Shown here: piece by piece, positions 1 to 7,336 of the stretch | How the letters are laid out: each line of letters opens with the position of its first letter | How positions within the stretch are numbered: position 1 is the stretch's first letter | Assembly: GCA_039679855.1 (NCBI GenBank) | Contig: JBDKUE010000121.1 | Span: forward strand, 5,713 to 69,712 | From: UBA5314 sp039679855 | GTDB lineage: Bacteria; Bacillota; Syntrophomonadia; Syntrophomonadales; Syntrophomonadaceae | Reading direction: 5' to 3' | DNA length: 64,000 bases | Translations under genes and position numbers: made by a program | The notes under the pieces: generated by a model | What the model was told of the DNA's origin: nothing | What the model saw: only the letters and a program-made list of their open reading frames with translations | The model's database searches: none

Positions 1-47
1 AAAAGTTCGCCCTTTAGCGGCCTCTCGCATTCACTTACCCTTTCCAT
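1..47 (-). CDS. aroA: 5' end of 3-phosphoshikimate 1-carboxyvinyltransferase (EPSP synthase), cut by window edge
   Basis: The frame starts at an ATG at 47-45 behind an AAGGAGAG ribosome binding site (about 51-58) and encodes MERVSECERPLKGEL before the window ends. The R-P-L-K-G-E-L string matches the beginning of EPSP synthases, just before the conserved PGDKS motif, which lies outside the window. EPSP synthase joins shikimate 3-phosphate and phosphoenolpyruvate. It lies 11 bp downstream of the tyrA stop on the same strand, so it continues the aromatic operon. Only 15 codons are visible, so the identification rests on this short string and on context. Confidence 0.72.
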   Translation of the reverse strand, partial: MERVSECERPLKGEL

Positions 48-58
48 TTACACTCTCC

Positions 59-1138
59 TTACCTCAGCCAGGCTTTGATGCCCCGGGCCTGCAGGGCCTG
101 TACGGCCTCCTCGGCTTGTTCGCTGCTGGCTACTCCCAGGCGGATGGTTCCTCCATCCCCTTCCCGGGCTCGAAGTATTTCTATATCAACAATATTAATG
201 TTCTCCTGGTCCAGTATTATTCCGAGTTGCCCGATCACTCCAGGACGGTCCGGCACGATACAGACCAGGTCATGGCAAAATGGAATCAGTCCTTTTCTGA
301 GTTTGGGAATGCTGTCGCGAATGCTTTTGGCCTTTTCCAACTGCCCTTTAAAGTCCTCCCGGTCGCCATTTTCCAGCGCCTTTTTCAGCTCGTCCAAGCG
401 CTCCCCCAGGACATTCAACTGCCGTATTATCGGTTCCCGGTTGGAAAAAGCGATGTCTTGCCACAAATCCGGATTGGAAGAGGCTATCCGGGTGGTATCC
501 CGGAATCCGCCCGCGGCCAGCATCAACTCTTCCTGCCGCCCTTGGGTAAGCTCCACCAGAGCTACAGCGGCCAGGTGTGGTATATGGCTCACCGTGGCTA
601 CCAACTCGTCGTGCCGAACTGCTTCCATATGCTTGATACGCGCGCCGGTGCTGGCCAGGATGCTCTCTAAAATCCGCACCATCTCCTGCGGCGTATCAGG
701 TTCCGCAGTCAGGACATAAACCGCGTTTTCAAACAAGTAGCGGTCCGCTCCGGCTATCCCTTGAGTTTCGGCGCCGGCCATGGGATGCCCTCCAATGGCG
801 TGAATGCCGGAAGGCAGACTGGCAAAAAGCTCCATCACCTGCACTTTGGTGCTGCCCACATCAGTGAGCAGGGCGCCGGGTTTTAAGACCGGAGCTATTT
901 GCTCTATAACCGAATTATATACCCCCAAGGGGGTGCAGATAATAATTACATCCGCGTCCTTAGCGCCTTCCCGAAGTCCGGCCTTTTTGTCAACCGCTCC
1001 AATGGCGGCCGCCATATCACAGGCAGCCTCATCCTGATCAAATCCCGTTATAGATTCAACGTGCGGGCTCTCCCGCAGGGCCAGGCCCAGCGAACCGCCA
1101 ATTAATCCAAGCCCGACTATAAAGACCTTTTTCTTCAT
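59..1138 (-). CDS. tyrA: Prephenate dehydrogenase with C-terminal ACT domain
   Basis: 359 aa. It converts prephenate to 4-hydroxyphenylpyruvate with NAD, the committed step to tyrosine, in the cytosol. The N-terminus has a Rossmann nucleotide-binding loop, GLGLIGGS at residues 9-16. The mid-region has the family motifs HPMAGAETQG (about 117-126) and SHIPHLAA (about 184-191). From about residue 290 there is an ACT domain (VPDRPGVIGQLG), the usual site of amino acid feedback sensing in Gram-positive TyrA proteins. The ATG overlaps the stop of the upstream DAHP synthase gene (ATGA), implying translational coupling. Length is normal for the ACT-containing class. Confidence 0.95.
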   Translation of the reverse strand: MKKKVFIVGLGLIGGSLGLALRESPHVESITGFDQDEAACDMAAAIGAVDKKAGLREGAKDADVIIICTPLGVYNSVIEQIAPVLKPGALLTDVGSTKVQVMELFASLPSGIHAIGGHPMAGAETQGIAGADRYLFENAVYVLTAEPDTPQEMVRILESILASTGARIKHMEAVRHDELVATVSHIPHLAAVALVELTQGRQEELMLAAGGFRDTTRIASSNPDLWQDIAFSNREPIIRQLNVLGERLDELKKALENGDREDFKGQLEKAKSIRDSIPKLRKGLIPFCHDLVCIVPDRPGVIGQLGIILDQENINIVDIEILRAREGDGGTIRLGVASSEQAEEAVQALQARGIKAWLR

Positions 1139-2169
1139 GCCAGGTCTTCTCCATCTTTTTCAACTTCACCCAATGCTTCAATAAGGCGCTTTACTTTTCT
1201 TGACAACCGGTTGAAATTCTCCGGCGTCAATGATTGGGGCCCATCAGAAAGCGCTTCACTGGGATTCTGGTGCACTTCGATAATCAGCCCGTCGCATCCG
1301 GCTCCTACAGCGGCCAGGGCCATTGGCTCAACCAGCTTCCATTTACCGGTGCCATGACTGGGATCTACAATTATAGGCAGATGAGTAAGCTGTTTGATTA
1401 GAGGTATCGCGCTCAAATCCAGCGTATTGCGGGTGTATTTTTCAAAGGTGCGAATGCCCCGCTCACACATGACCACCCGGGGATTGCCGCTGGATATGAT
1501 GTATTCGGCAGCCATTATCCATTCTTCAACCGTTGCCGAAGGACCTCGTTTTAATAAGACCGGCTTATCTATTTTGCCCAGTTCCCGAAGCAGGAAAAAG
1601 TTCTGCATATTGCGGGCTCCCACCTGCAGCATGTCAGTGTACTGGGCCACCATTTCAACCAATCGTGGATCGACTATTTCAGTAACCACCGGCAGGCCGG
1701 TGATCTCCCGCGCTTCGGCCAGTATCTCCAGCCCTTCCAACTCCAGGCCCTGAAATGCATAGGGAGAAGTTCTTGGTTTAAAAGCTCCTCCCCGGAGCAT
1801 GGTGGCGCCCGCTTCTTTCACCATGCAGGCGATTTCCAGGAATTTATCTCGGCCTTCCACGGCGCAGGGACCGGCGATGATCTGAAAATCCCCTTCTCCG
1901 ATAACCCGGCTGCCTACCTGAACAACGGTCGGTTCACTGCGAAATTCCTTAGAAGTGAGTTTGAAGGGCTGCAGGATGGGTACCACCTTATCCACCCCGG
2001 GAAGGGTCTCAAAAAGGTCCATGTCTTCCTGGGTCCTCTCGCCAATGGCACCGATTATGGTGCGTTCAATCCCCTGAGAGAGATGGATCATAAATCCACG
2101 CGCCTGTAATTTTTCAGTTACTTGATCGATTTTGTCCTGACCGGAATTCTTCTCCATTACGATAATCAT
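1135..2169 (-). CDS. aroF: DAHP synthase with N-terminal ferredoxin-like regulatory domain
   Basis: 344 aa. 3-deoxy-7-phosphoheptulonate synthase condenses phosphoenolpyruvate and erythrose 4-phosphate, the first step of the shikimate pathway. Residues 1-70 form an N-terminal extension like the ferredoxin-like feedback domain known in Thermotoga-type DAHP synthases. The remainder is the type I-beta barrel, with GPCAVEG, LRGGAFKPRTSPY, LKRGPSAT, CERGIRTFEKYTRNT, IVDPSHGTGKW and EVHQNP. The start at 2169 follows GGAGG with 8-nt spacing. It is the second of two tandem DAHP synthase genes; the other (2348-3181) lacks the extension. Its 178-bp leader contains a terminator and a possible leader peptide, described separately. 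Confidence 0.95.
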   Translation of the reverse strand: MIIVMEKNSGQDKIDQVTEKLQARGFMIHLSQGIERTIIGAIGERTQEDMDLFETLPGVDKVVPILQPFKLTSKEFRSEPTVVQVGSRVIGEGDFQIIAGPCAVEGRDKFLEIACMVKEAGATMLRGGAFKPRTSPYAFQGLELEGLEILAEAREITGLPVVTEIVDPRLVEMVAQYTDMLQVGARNMQNFFLLRELGKIDKPVLLKRGPSATVEEWIMAAEYIISSGNPRVVMCERGIRTFEKYTRNTLDLSAIPLIKQLTHLPIIVDPSHGTGKWKLVEPMALAAVGAGCDGLIIEVHQNPSEALSDGPQSLTPENFNRLSRKVKRLIEALGEVEKDGEDLA

Positions 2170-2347
2170 CTGTGTATCCTCCTTGCTGGGTCAGGAACGG
2201 GAAAACAAAAAGCCACAGGCGAAACTCACCAATGGCTTTGAATCCATGGCCAATATTTTCCACCATCCTGCCGTACTACAATTTTTTAGTCGCTCTACAC
2301 TTGAGCCTACCATCCTACAATAAAAAGAATACCATGAAGCCCTGATT
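2170..2347 (-). promoter_or_regulatory. Putative transcription attenuator leader of the downstream aroF
   Basis: The leader between the two DAHP synthase genes holds an intrinsic terminator, reading on the minus strand from 2237 to 2201. Its stem AGCCAUuGG pairs with CCuGUGGCU, followed by UUUUUGUUUU. An alternative hairpin pairs CCATGG (2249-2244) with CCATTGG (2235-2229) and would sequester the 5' arm of the terminator. A 40-codon frame, 2313-2191, has tandem Trp codons TGG TGG at 2265-2260, about 10 nt before the alternative hairpin. The frame lacks a good ribosome binding site and runs past the terminator, so peptide-based attenuation is only a hypothesis. No T-box sequence (GGGUGGnACCGCG-like) is present. 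The terminator itself is the stronger part of the call. Confidence 0.5.
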
Positions 2348-3181
2348 TCAATCAATGATTTTCTGCTGAAGCCGGGCCAACTCTTGAAGCTGCCTGAACA
2401 GCGATTGATAGTTGTCCGGGGTTAGAGACTGCTTACCGTCTGACAGAGCCCTATCCGGCTCCTGGTGCACCTCAACCATTACCCCGTCTGCGCCGGCCGC
2501 TACAGCGGCTTTTGCTACCGGAATGACCATTTTCCATTTTCCGGTGGCGTGGCTGGGATCGACAATTACCGGCAAATGGCTCAGTTCTTTGGCCAGAACT
2601 ACCGCTCCGATGTCGACGGTGTTCCTGGTATACGGTTCAAAAGTCCTTATACCTCTTTCACACAGAATGATCCGATTATTGCCTTCGCTCAAGATATATT
2701 CAGCGGCCAGCAGCCATTCTTCAATGGTGGCAGAGAGACCGCGTTTAAGTAGGATAGGTTTGTCAACCTGGCCCAGCTCCTCCAGCAGGGAATAGTTCTG
2801 CATGTTGCGGCTCCCCACCTGAAACATATCGATATAGGGATATAACGCATCCAGGTCGCGCACATCCAGAACCTCGCTTACAACCGGCATCCCGGTTAAT
2901 TCGCGGGCTTCCTTGAGCACCTCCAGTCCCTCCCGCCCCATTCCTTTGAAAGAATAGGGCGAAGTGCGCGGCTTAAAAAGCCCACCCCTTAATATATGGG
3001 CGCCGGACCTGGCTAAGAACTCGGCTACCGCCAGGAAGTCAGCCCGGTTTTCAACCGCGCAAGGTCCCGCTATTACTGTGCAATAACCCTGTCCCACAAT
3101 AACCCGCCGCTTCCCTGCCGATACTTCAATATGTGTATCCTGGGGCTGGTATTCCCGGGAAGCCAGCTTAAAAGGCTTCAT
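2348..3181 (-). CDS. aroF: DAHP synthase, short form without regulatory domain
   Basis: 277 aa. It is a second 3-deoxy-7-phosphoheptulonate synthase of the type I-beta/KDO8P synthase-like barrel family. The motifs are GPCAVENR, LRGGLFKPRTSPYSF, LKRGLSATIEEW, CERGIRTFEPYTRNT, IVDPSHATGKW and EVHQEPDRALSDG. It lacks the 70-residue N-terminal extension of its neighbour and begins almost at the catalytic barrel, so it is probably less sensitive to end-product inhibition (inference). It is the first gene of the visible aromatic operon and is divergent from the nitrilase-family gene at 3358. A GGAGTG site lies about 10 nt before the ATG. KDO8P synthase is unlikely in a Gram-positive aromatic operon. 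Confidence 0.92.
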   Translation of the reverse strand: MKPFKLASREYQPQDTHIEVSAGKRRVIVGQGYCTVIAGPCAVENRADFLAVAEFLARSGAHILRGGLFKPRTSPYSFKGMGREGLEVLKEARELTGMPVVSEVLDVRDLDALYPYIDMFQVGSRNMQNYSLLEELGQVDKPILLKRGLSATIEEWLLAAEYILSEGNNRIILCERGIRTFEPYTRNTVDIGAVVLAKELSHLPVIVDPSHATGKWKMVIPVAKAAVAAGADGVMVEVHQEPDRALSDGKQSLTPDNYQSLFRQLQELARLQQKIID

Positions 3182-3357
3182 AAAGATGCTTCACTCCTGC
3201 CACAAAAAAACTTATCACATTTACCATAATAGCATTAGTAAAAACAAAGTGCGACATGCTTTAACCATAGCTGCCGCATTGCTGCTTCATCTGTTATATC
3301 GCAGTGATCCGCTTAAATATGCTATATTGAGGGCATAAATATCGAAGGAGTGATTCT

Positions 3358-4203
3358 ATGGCAACAGACACGCTGCGCCTGAGCATTTTACAGATGCAGG
3401 TTGGGCTGGATAAAAACCAGAACCTGGACCGGGCAGCCTTGATGGTGGAAGAGGCCGCGAGCCACGGGGCTCAGATGGTAGTCTTGCCTGAAATTTTCAA
3501 CTCGCCTTATATCGCCCGCTGTTTTCCGGAATACGCCGAGTCCTACCCCGGAAAGAGCACCAATCAGTTGTCGGAGTTGGCCCGGCGGCACAGTTTGATT
3601 CTGGTGGGCGGTTCTATTCCAGAACGAGACAGTGACGGCGCTCTTTATAACACTTCCTTTATTTTTGGACCTGATGGAACATTAATAGGCCGGCACCGCA
3701 AAATACACCTGTTTGATGTAGACATTCCCGGTAAGATGACTTTTCAAGAGTCAGTCACTTTAAGTCCAGGAAATGAACTGCAAATTATTGCCCAGGGCGA
3801 TCTTCGCTTCGCGGTGATGATATGTTATGACGTACGCTTCCCCGAATTGGCCCGCCAGGCAGCCTTGCAGGGCGTGCATCTGCTGGTGATTCCTGCCGCC
3901 TTTAGCAGAACCACCGGTTCCCTGCACTGGGATATACTGATGCGCGGCCGTGCGGTTGACAACCAGGTCTTTGTTGCCGCAGCCGCGCCTGCCTTCAATC
4001 CTCAAGCCTCTTATCAAACCTGGGGGCATTCAATGATAGTCGATCCCTGGGGTAAAATACTCGCTCAAGCGGCTGATGAAGAAGAGCTGCTTATTGTAGA
4101 TTTGGATTTGTCGGTTATCGATGAAGTGCGCTCTCAGATACCGGTCCTTAAGCAGCGGCGAACCGACCTGTATGAGCTGGTTTCAAACCTCGGCAGTAAA
4201 TAA
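3358..4203 (+). CDS. Carbon-nitrogen hydrolase (nitrilase superfamily, omega-amidase-like)
   Basis: 281 aa. The nitrilase-superfamily catalytic triad is visible: Glu45 in VVLPEIFNSPY, Lys115 in GRHRKIHLFDVDIPGK and Cys156 in VMICYDVRFPEL. These enzymes hydrolyse a carbon-nitrogen bond through a cysteine thioester. The K-x-H-L-F-D-V-D-I-P-G string is typical of the Nit2/omega-amidase branch, which deamidates 2-oxoglutaramate or 2-oxosuccinamate. Substrate is inferred only from that resemblance. The ATG follows GAAGGAG with 8-nt spacing. The gene is divergent from the aromatic operon and is followed 36 bp later by a YjbQ-family gene on the same strand. Confidence 0.88.
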   Translation: MATDTLRLSILQMQVGLDKNQNLDRAALMVEEAASHGAQMVVLPEIFNSPYIARCFPEYAESYPGKSTNQLSELARRHSLILVGGSIPERDSDGALYNTSFIFGPDGTLIGRHRKIHLFDVDIPGKMTFQESVTLSPGNELQIIAQGDLRFAVMICYDVRFPELARQAALQGVHLLVIPAAFSRTTGSLHWDILMRGRAVDNQVFVAAAAPAFNPQASYQTWGHSMIVDPWGKILAQAADEEELLIVDLDLSVIDEVRSQIPVLKQRRTDLYELVSNLGSK

Positions 4204-4239
4204 CGATATAGTAACTAAAACCGTTCAAGGAGGCAGATC

Positions 4240-4653
4240 ATGAAATCTTATACCGATTACCTGTGGTTTAACACGGAAAGACAGCGCGAGTATATCTGCA
4301 TCACGGATTTGCTTCAAAACGCCCTGGAAAAAAGCGGCATACGCGAAGGAATGCTGCTAGTCAGTGCCATGCATATAACCGCGGGAATATATGTGAATGA
4401 TGATGAAGTAGGAATAATCAGGGATCTGGACAATCTACTGGATGGCTTGGCTCCCCTGGGCCAGGATTATTATCATCACCGGACCGGTGAAGATAATGGT
4501 GACGCCCACTTGAAAAGCCTGCTCCTTCATCACCAAGTAATTATACCGGTAACCGCCGGCAAACTCGATCTGGGTCCCTGGCAGCAGGCTTTTTATGCAG
4601 AATTCGACGGGCGCAGGAAAAAACGGGTGGTTATAAAAATTATTGGGGAGTAG
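4240..4653 (+). CDS. YjbQ family protein (UPF0047, secondary thiamine-phosphate synthase enzyme)
   Basis: 137 aa, the usual length for the family. The conserved block H-R-T-G-E-D-N-G-D-A-H-L (about residues 80-91) and the later PVTAGKLDLGPWQ segment mark it as UPF0047/YjbQ. E. coli YjbQ has weak thiamine-phosphate synthase activity, but the physiological role is not settled. The RBS is AAGGAGG with an 8-nt spacer. It is probably co-transcribed with the preceding amidase and is convergent with aroH, 15 bp away. Confidence 0.9.
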   Translation: MKSYTDYLWFNTERQREYICITDLLQNALEKSGIREGMLLVSAMHITAGIYVNDDEVGIIRDLDNLLDGLAPLGQDYYHHRTGEDNGDAHLKSLLLHHQVIIPVTAGKLDLGPWQQAFYAEFDGRRKKRVVIKIIGE

Positions 4654-4668
4654 ACTAAAGCCGTTGTC

Positions 4669-5055
4669 TTACCTTTCCCCCGGTTGATTGCCGGTGAGGT
4701 CGGTCCTTAAGTTCCGGGCATCTCTAAGATAAACATGTTTTATTTCATCCTGCTCCCTGCTGGTGTTTATATGTATCAGAATGCGTATACAAAGGCCGAC
4801 TGCTCCCGGCACGTCGATCTCCTGAAAACACATAAGAGGCACCCGGTCCCATCCCATGTCCCGGGCGGCCACGGCCGGAAAGGCCGAATTGATATCGGGT
4901 GTTACACTGAAAAACACGCTGGCGATATTCTCTGCTGCAAAGCCGTTTTGCTCCTGCATAGCCTGCAGCAATTCACGGGTTGACGACCAGATCTCGTCTT
5001 CCCTATCCTCACTTATGGTAATCGCTCCTCTGATTCCTCTAAGCGTCATGGGCAT
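4669..5055 (-). CDS. aroH: Chorismate mutase, AroH class
   Basis: 128 aa. It catalyses the Claisen rearrangement of chorismate to prephenate, the substrate of the TyrA encoded at 59-1138. The sequence follows the Bacillus AroH pattern: LRGIRGAITI at the N-terminus, SVTPDINSAFPA, VPLMCFQEIDVPGA, CIRILIHINT (the catalytic Arg region) and HVYLRDA near the C-terminus. It is a small soluble homotrimeric enzyme class rather than an AroQ helical protein. It lies 16 bp downstream of the HutP-like gene on the same strand, so the two are probably co-transcribed. Confidence 0.95.
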   Translation of the reverse strand: MPMTLRGIRGAITISEDREDEIWSSTRELLQAMQEQNGFAAENIASVFFSVTPDINSAFPAVAARDMGWDRVPLMCFQEIDVPGAVGLCIRILIHINTSREQDEIKHVYLRDARNLRTDLTGNQPGER

Positions 5056-5071
5056 TTTTATTTCCCTTTCT

Positions 5072-5509
5072 TTAGCTGCCCGGAGCGGAATAAGCCGCCC
5101 GGTGTCCCAGGCCTATGGCTACTTCATCGAGGTGTAGCAAGCCTATGCCGGAAAAGATGGCCACACTGATATGATCCCGGTAGCGGGCGATGCCGATTTT
5201 TCCGCCCACATTGAGCCCCAGGGCCTTGTTCATAATTTGGGTAATAGCTTCCCGGGTGGCCCCGGCCACCGCTCCTTCGTCGGCATGGGTGTCCTTGATT
5301 ACCCCTTCCCGCTTGCTTGCCACCACGGCTCGCTCCACCATTTTCCCTACCGAGCTGATAAACTCCCCGCCAAAGTCAACCGCCACCGCTTTGATCCCGT
5401 ATTCGTCGTAAAGGGATTTTTTAAGCTGGGCCTCTTCGGGACGCGACGAACTCATCGCCAGTTTGATCGCTGCTATCGCTACTAACTTGCTTCCCACTTC
5501 CATATCCAT
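5072..5509 (-). CDS. HutP-like RNA-binding antiterminator family protein
   Basis: 145 aa, close to the 148 aa of Bacillus subtilis HutP. It shares the KLVAIAAIKLAMS N-terminal helix and the GATREAI helix, followed by a glycine-rich GKIGIARYRDH...GIGLLH sheet. B. subtilis HutP binds histidine and a metal ion and prevents termination ahead of the hut operon. Here the region aligned with the metal-binding histidines of HutP reads GAVAGATREA, so those ligands seem absent (alignment by eye). No histidine-utilisation genes are nearby; the neighbour is aroH. The start is ATG at 5509 or the in-frame ATG two codons later, behind GAGGAG. The regulated target is unknown. Confidence 0.78.
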   Translation of the reverse strand: MDMEVGSKLVAIAAIKLAMSSSRPEEAQLKKSLYDEYGIKAVAVDFGGEFISSVGKMVERAVVASKREGVIKDTHADEGAVAGATREAITQIMNKALGLNVGGKIGIARYRDHISVAIFSGIGLLHLDEVAIGLGHRAAYSAPGS

Positions 5510-5525
5510 GCTCTCCTCGCATTAG

Positions 5526-5784
5526 TAGTCTGTAACACCTAAAACTTTAGTTACCACCGGCTAAATTTCCACAGGGCTTCGTTGTCGTCAATTGCAATAC
5601 GTCCAGTATTACTCAGTCCTGACGCCCACGGACGGGCTAATGCGGTGATGGCAGGACGCCATGGAGCCGCGAGACGCCCATGGACGGGCTAATGCGGCGG
5701 TTCCAGGATGGCAAGGAGCCGCCCGCCTCTCCCTGTAAAAATTTTTCTCGGCGGATAAACTAAACTTTTAGATGTTACGAACTA
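5526..5784 (+). mobile_element. MITE-like element, copy A (diverged ends)
   Basis: 259 bp. The terminal inverted repeats are 5526-5549 and 5761-5784, matching at about 20 of 24 positions (GTAACA-CTAAAA-TTTA core). The interior shares long blocks with copies B and D, including CGTTGTCGTCAAT-GCAATACGTCC, GACGCCCACGGACGGGC and AAAAATTTTTCTCGGCGG. The block GACGCCCA-GGACGGGCTAATGCGG occurs twice in tandem. No transposase is encoded. The outer AGTACTC bases found in the other copies are not present. A TIR-like string AGTACTATGTTAACC at 5806-5820 may be a separate solo end. It fills the gap between the HutP-like gene and the membrane protein gene. Confidence 0.72.
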
Positions 5785-5839
5785 TTGGATTGATTTTGAG
5801 GTTCTAGTACTATGTTAACCGGGCGACCCCCGTTTAGGA

Positions 5840-6352
5840 TTATTTTACTATTATTTTACCCACCATGACTATACCCTGGTTGGCCTGGTATACCTGGTTT
5901 TTCTCCGGGTAGGCCACATTGGAGGAAGTATCTTTAATTGAAAAGCTCACCGGGAAGCTGTAAAAAGTGGTGTCAATTTCTACGATATCCCCGGCAGCCA
6001 ACTCCAAACGCATCTCTTTTTCCGTAAACTCGCGATAATGGCGGTGGTTTACCAGAATAACCGCCATGGGCAGTGAGCTAAAACGTTCGATAGATATGGT
6101 CAGCTGGGCCTGGGGCGACTCCCGAGCCTTTCCGTCCGAGCTGTCGTTTTGAACTGACGGAGTCGGGTCCTCACTTTTGTTTAAAGCCGGTTGTCCGATG
6201 TACTGCCCTTCCAGCCTTTCGCCGAGGCTCAAATAAAGACGCAGGTCATCCCTGGTCATCAGTCCCTGAACGACCACCAGAGCCACCAGGAATATGACTA
6301 TGATCCGGATAAGGTATTTTTCAACCAGGTTTATATATTTTTTCAAGGCCAT
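5840..6352 (-). CDS. Uncharacterised single-pass membrane protein
   Basis: 170 aa, not recognised. Residues about 14-31 (LIRIIVIFLVALVVVQGL) form one membrane segment after a short basic N-terminus. Next is a charged, Pro/Ser-rich linker (about residues 55-80) and an extracytoplasmic domain of about 90 residues rich in beta-type sequence. The topology suggests a signal-anchor protein facing outward. It lies 47 bp downstream of larB on the same strand and may share its transcript. Its 3' end is next to MITE copy A. Confidence 0.7.
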   Translation of the reverse strand: MALKKYINLVEKYLIRIIVIFLVALVVVQGLMTRDDLRLYLSLGERLEGQYIGQPALNKSEDPTPSVQNDSSDGKARESPQAQLTISIERFSSLPMAVILVNHRHYREFTEKEMRLELAAGDIVEIDTTFYSFPVSFSIKDTSSNVAYPEKNQVYQANQGIVMVGKIIVK

Positions 6353-6399
6353 CCCCCCGGCACAGGTTTTCGTTCTATATTATGCCGGGGCTTACCTGA

Positions 6400-7152
6400 T
6401 TATCCATGGCTGTCTGCCAAAATAGCGCAGGCCATAGCCGCTGCTCCGTAGCCGTTGTCAATGTTTACTACTGCCACTCCGCTGGCGCAGCTGTTCAGCA
6501 TGGCCAGGAGAGCGGCCAACCCGCCAAAACTTGCCCCATACCCGACACTGGTCGGCACTGCGATGATCGGTTTGCGAGTCAAGCCTCCCACTACACTGGC
6601 CAGGGCCCCTTCCATACCGGCCACAACGATGACCACCCCGGCCTGATTGATCCTGGGGAGGACATCGAGCAGGCGGTGCAGGCCGGCAATGCCCACATCA
6701 TAAGCCCGATCAACGTTGGCCCCCATTACCTCCAGGCAGGCCGCCGCCTCTTCCGCCACCGGCAGGTCCGCCGTTCCGGCCGATAATAGAAGCACCTGGC
6801 CCAACGGCGGTTCATCGTCGCCCTTAAGATAGATTACCCGGCCCAACTCATTATATCGGACCCGGGGCAGTTCCTTTAGCACAGTTTGATAAAGCCCCGG
6901 TTCGGCCCTGGTACCCAGTACGCTGTGATTTCTTTCGGCCAGGGATTTAAAAATGGCCGCAACCTGCTCCGGGGTCTTGCCGGCGCAGAATATTACTTCA
7001 GGAAAGTTGTCACGCAGGGAACGATGATGATCGACTCGGGCGAAACCCAGATCTTCAAAAGGCATGGTTCCAATCAACTCGCAGGCCTGGTCCGGGCTCT
7101 TTTCTCCTTTTTGCACCTGTTCCAGCAGTTTTAAAAGTTTAATTCGATCCAC
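6400..7152 (-). CDS. larB: Pyridinium-3,5-biscarboxylic acid mononucleotide synthase (nickel-pincer cofactor biosynthesis LarB)
   Basis: 250 aa. LarB carboxylates nicotinic acid adenine dinucleotide at C5 and releases AMP, the first step in making the nickel-pincer nucleotide of lactate racemase. The C-terminal half is PurE/AIR-carboxylase-like, with VVAGMEGALASVVGGL, IAVPTSVGYGASFGGLAAL and VVNIDNGYGAA. The N-terminal region has the DQACELIGTMPFEDLGFARVDHHR-type start of the family, including R-x-x-FPEVIFC-GKT. larC, larE and larA are not in this window, so here the gene is an orphan. A GGTAGTG-like site precedes the ATG. Confidence 0.9.
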   Translation of the reverse strand: MDRIKLLKLLEQVQKGEKSPDQACELIGTMPFEDLGFARVDHHRSLRDNFPEVIFCAGKTPEQVAAIFKSLAERNHSVLGTRAEPGLYQTVLKELPRVRYNELGRVIYLKGDDEPPLGQVLLLSAGTADLPVAEEAAACLEVMGANVDRAYDVGIAGLHRLLDVLPRINQAGVVIVVAGMEGALASVVGGLTRKPIIAVPTSVGYGASFGGLAALLAMLNSCASGVAVVNIDNGYGAAAMACAILADSHG

Positions 7153-7258
7153 TACCTGCGCCCCCCACCCAAAGCCTCTTTAATTCTTATTATATAATAA
7201 CAGGGCCGGCTGCAATTTAATACACGCTTAAAGTCCGAAGACTACCGCCCTGGTAATA

Positions 7259-7294
7259 GAAAAGCGCCGCCTCAAGGGTTCAAGGCTGGCGCGA
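7259..7294 (-). terminator. Intrinsic terminator of the oxidoreductase operon
   Basis: On the minus strand a GCGCCaGCCT arm pairs with AGGCGGCGC and is followed by TTTT. It lies 43 bp after the stop of the gamma-subunit gene. Confidence 0.6.
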
Positions 7295-7336
7295 TTCGTT
7301 CAATAATTTCTATGTATTTAAACAGCCCGGAGGTTT

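Noticed and set aside
2170..2347. T-box or TRAP control of aroF
   Set aside because: No GGGTGGnACCGCG-like T-box sequence is present. Several TAG triplets occur but at irregular spacing, unlike TRAP sites.
5806..5820. Fifth MITE end
   Set aside because: AGTACTATGTTAACC resembles the family's ends but has no partner repeat or core nearby, so it is not listed as an element.
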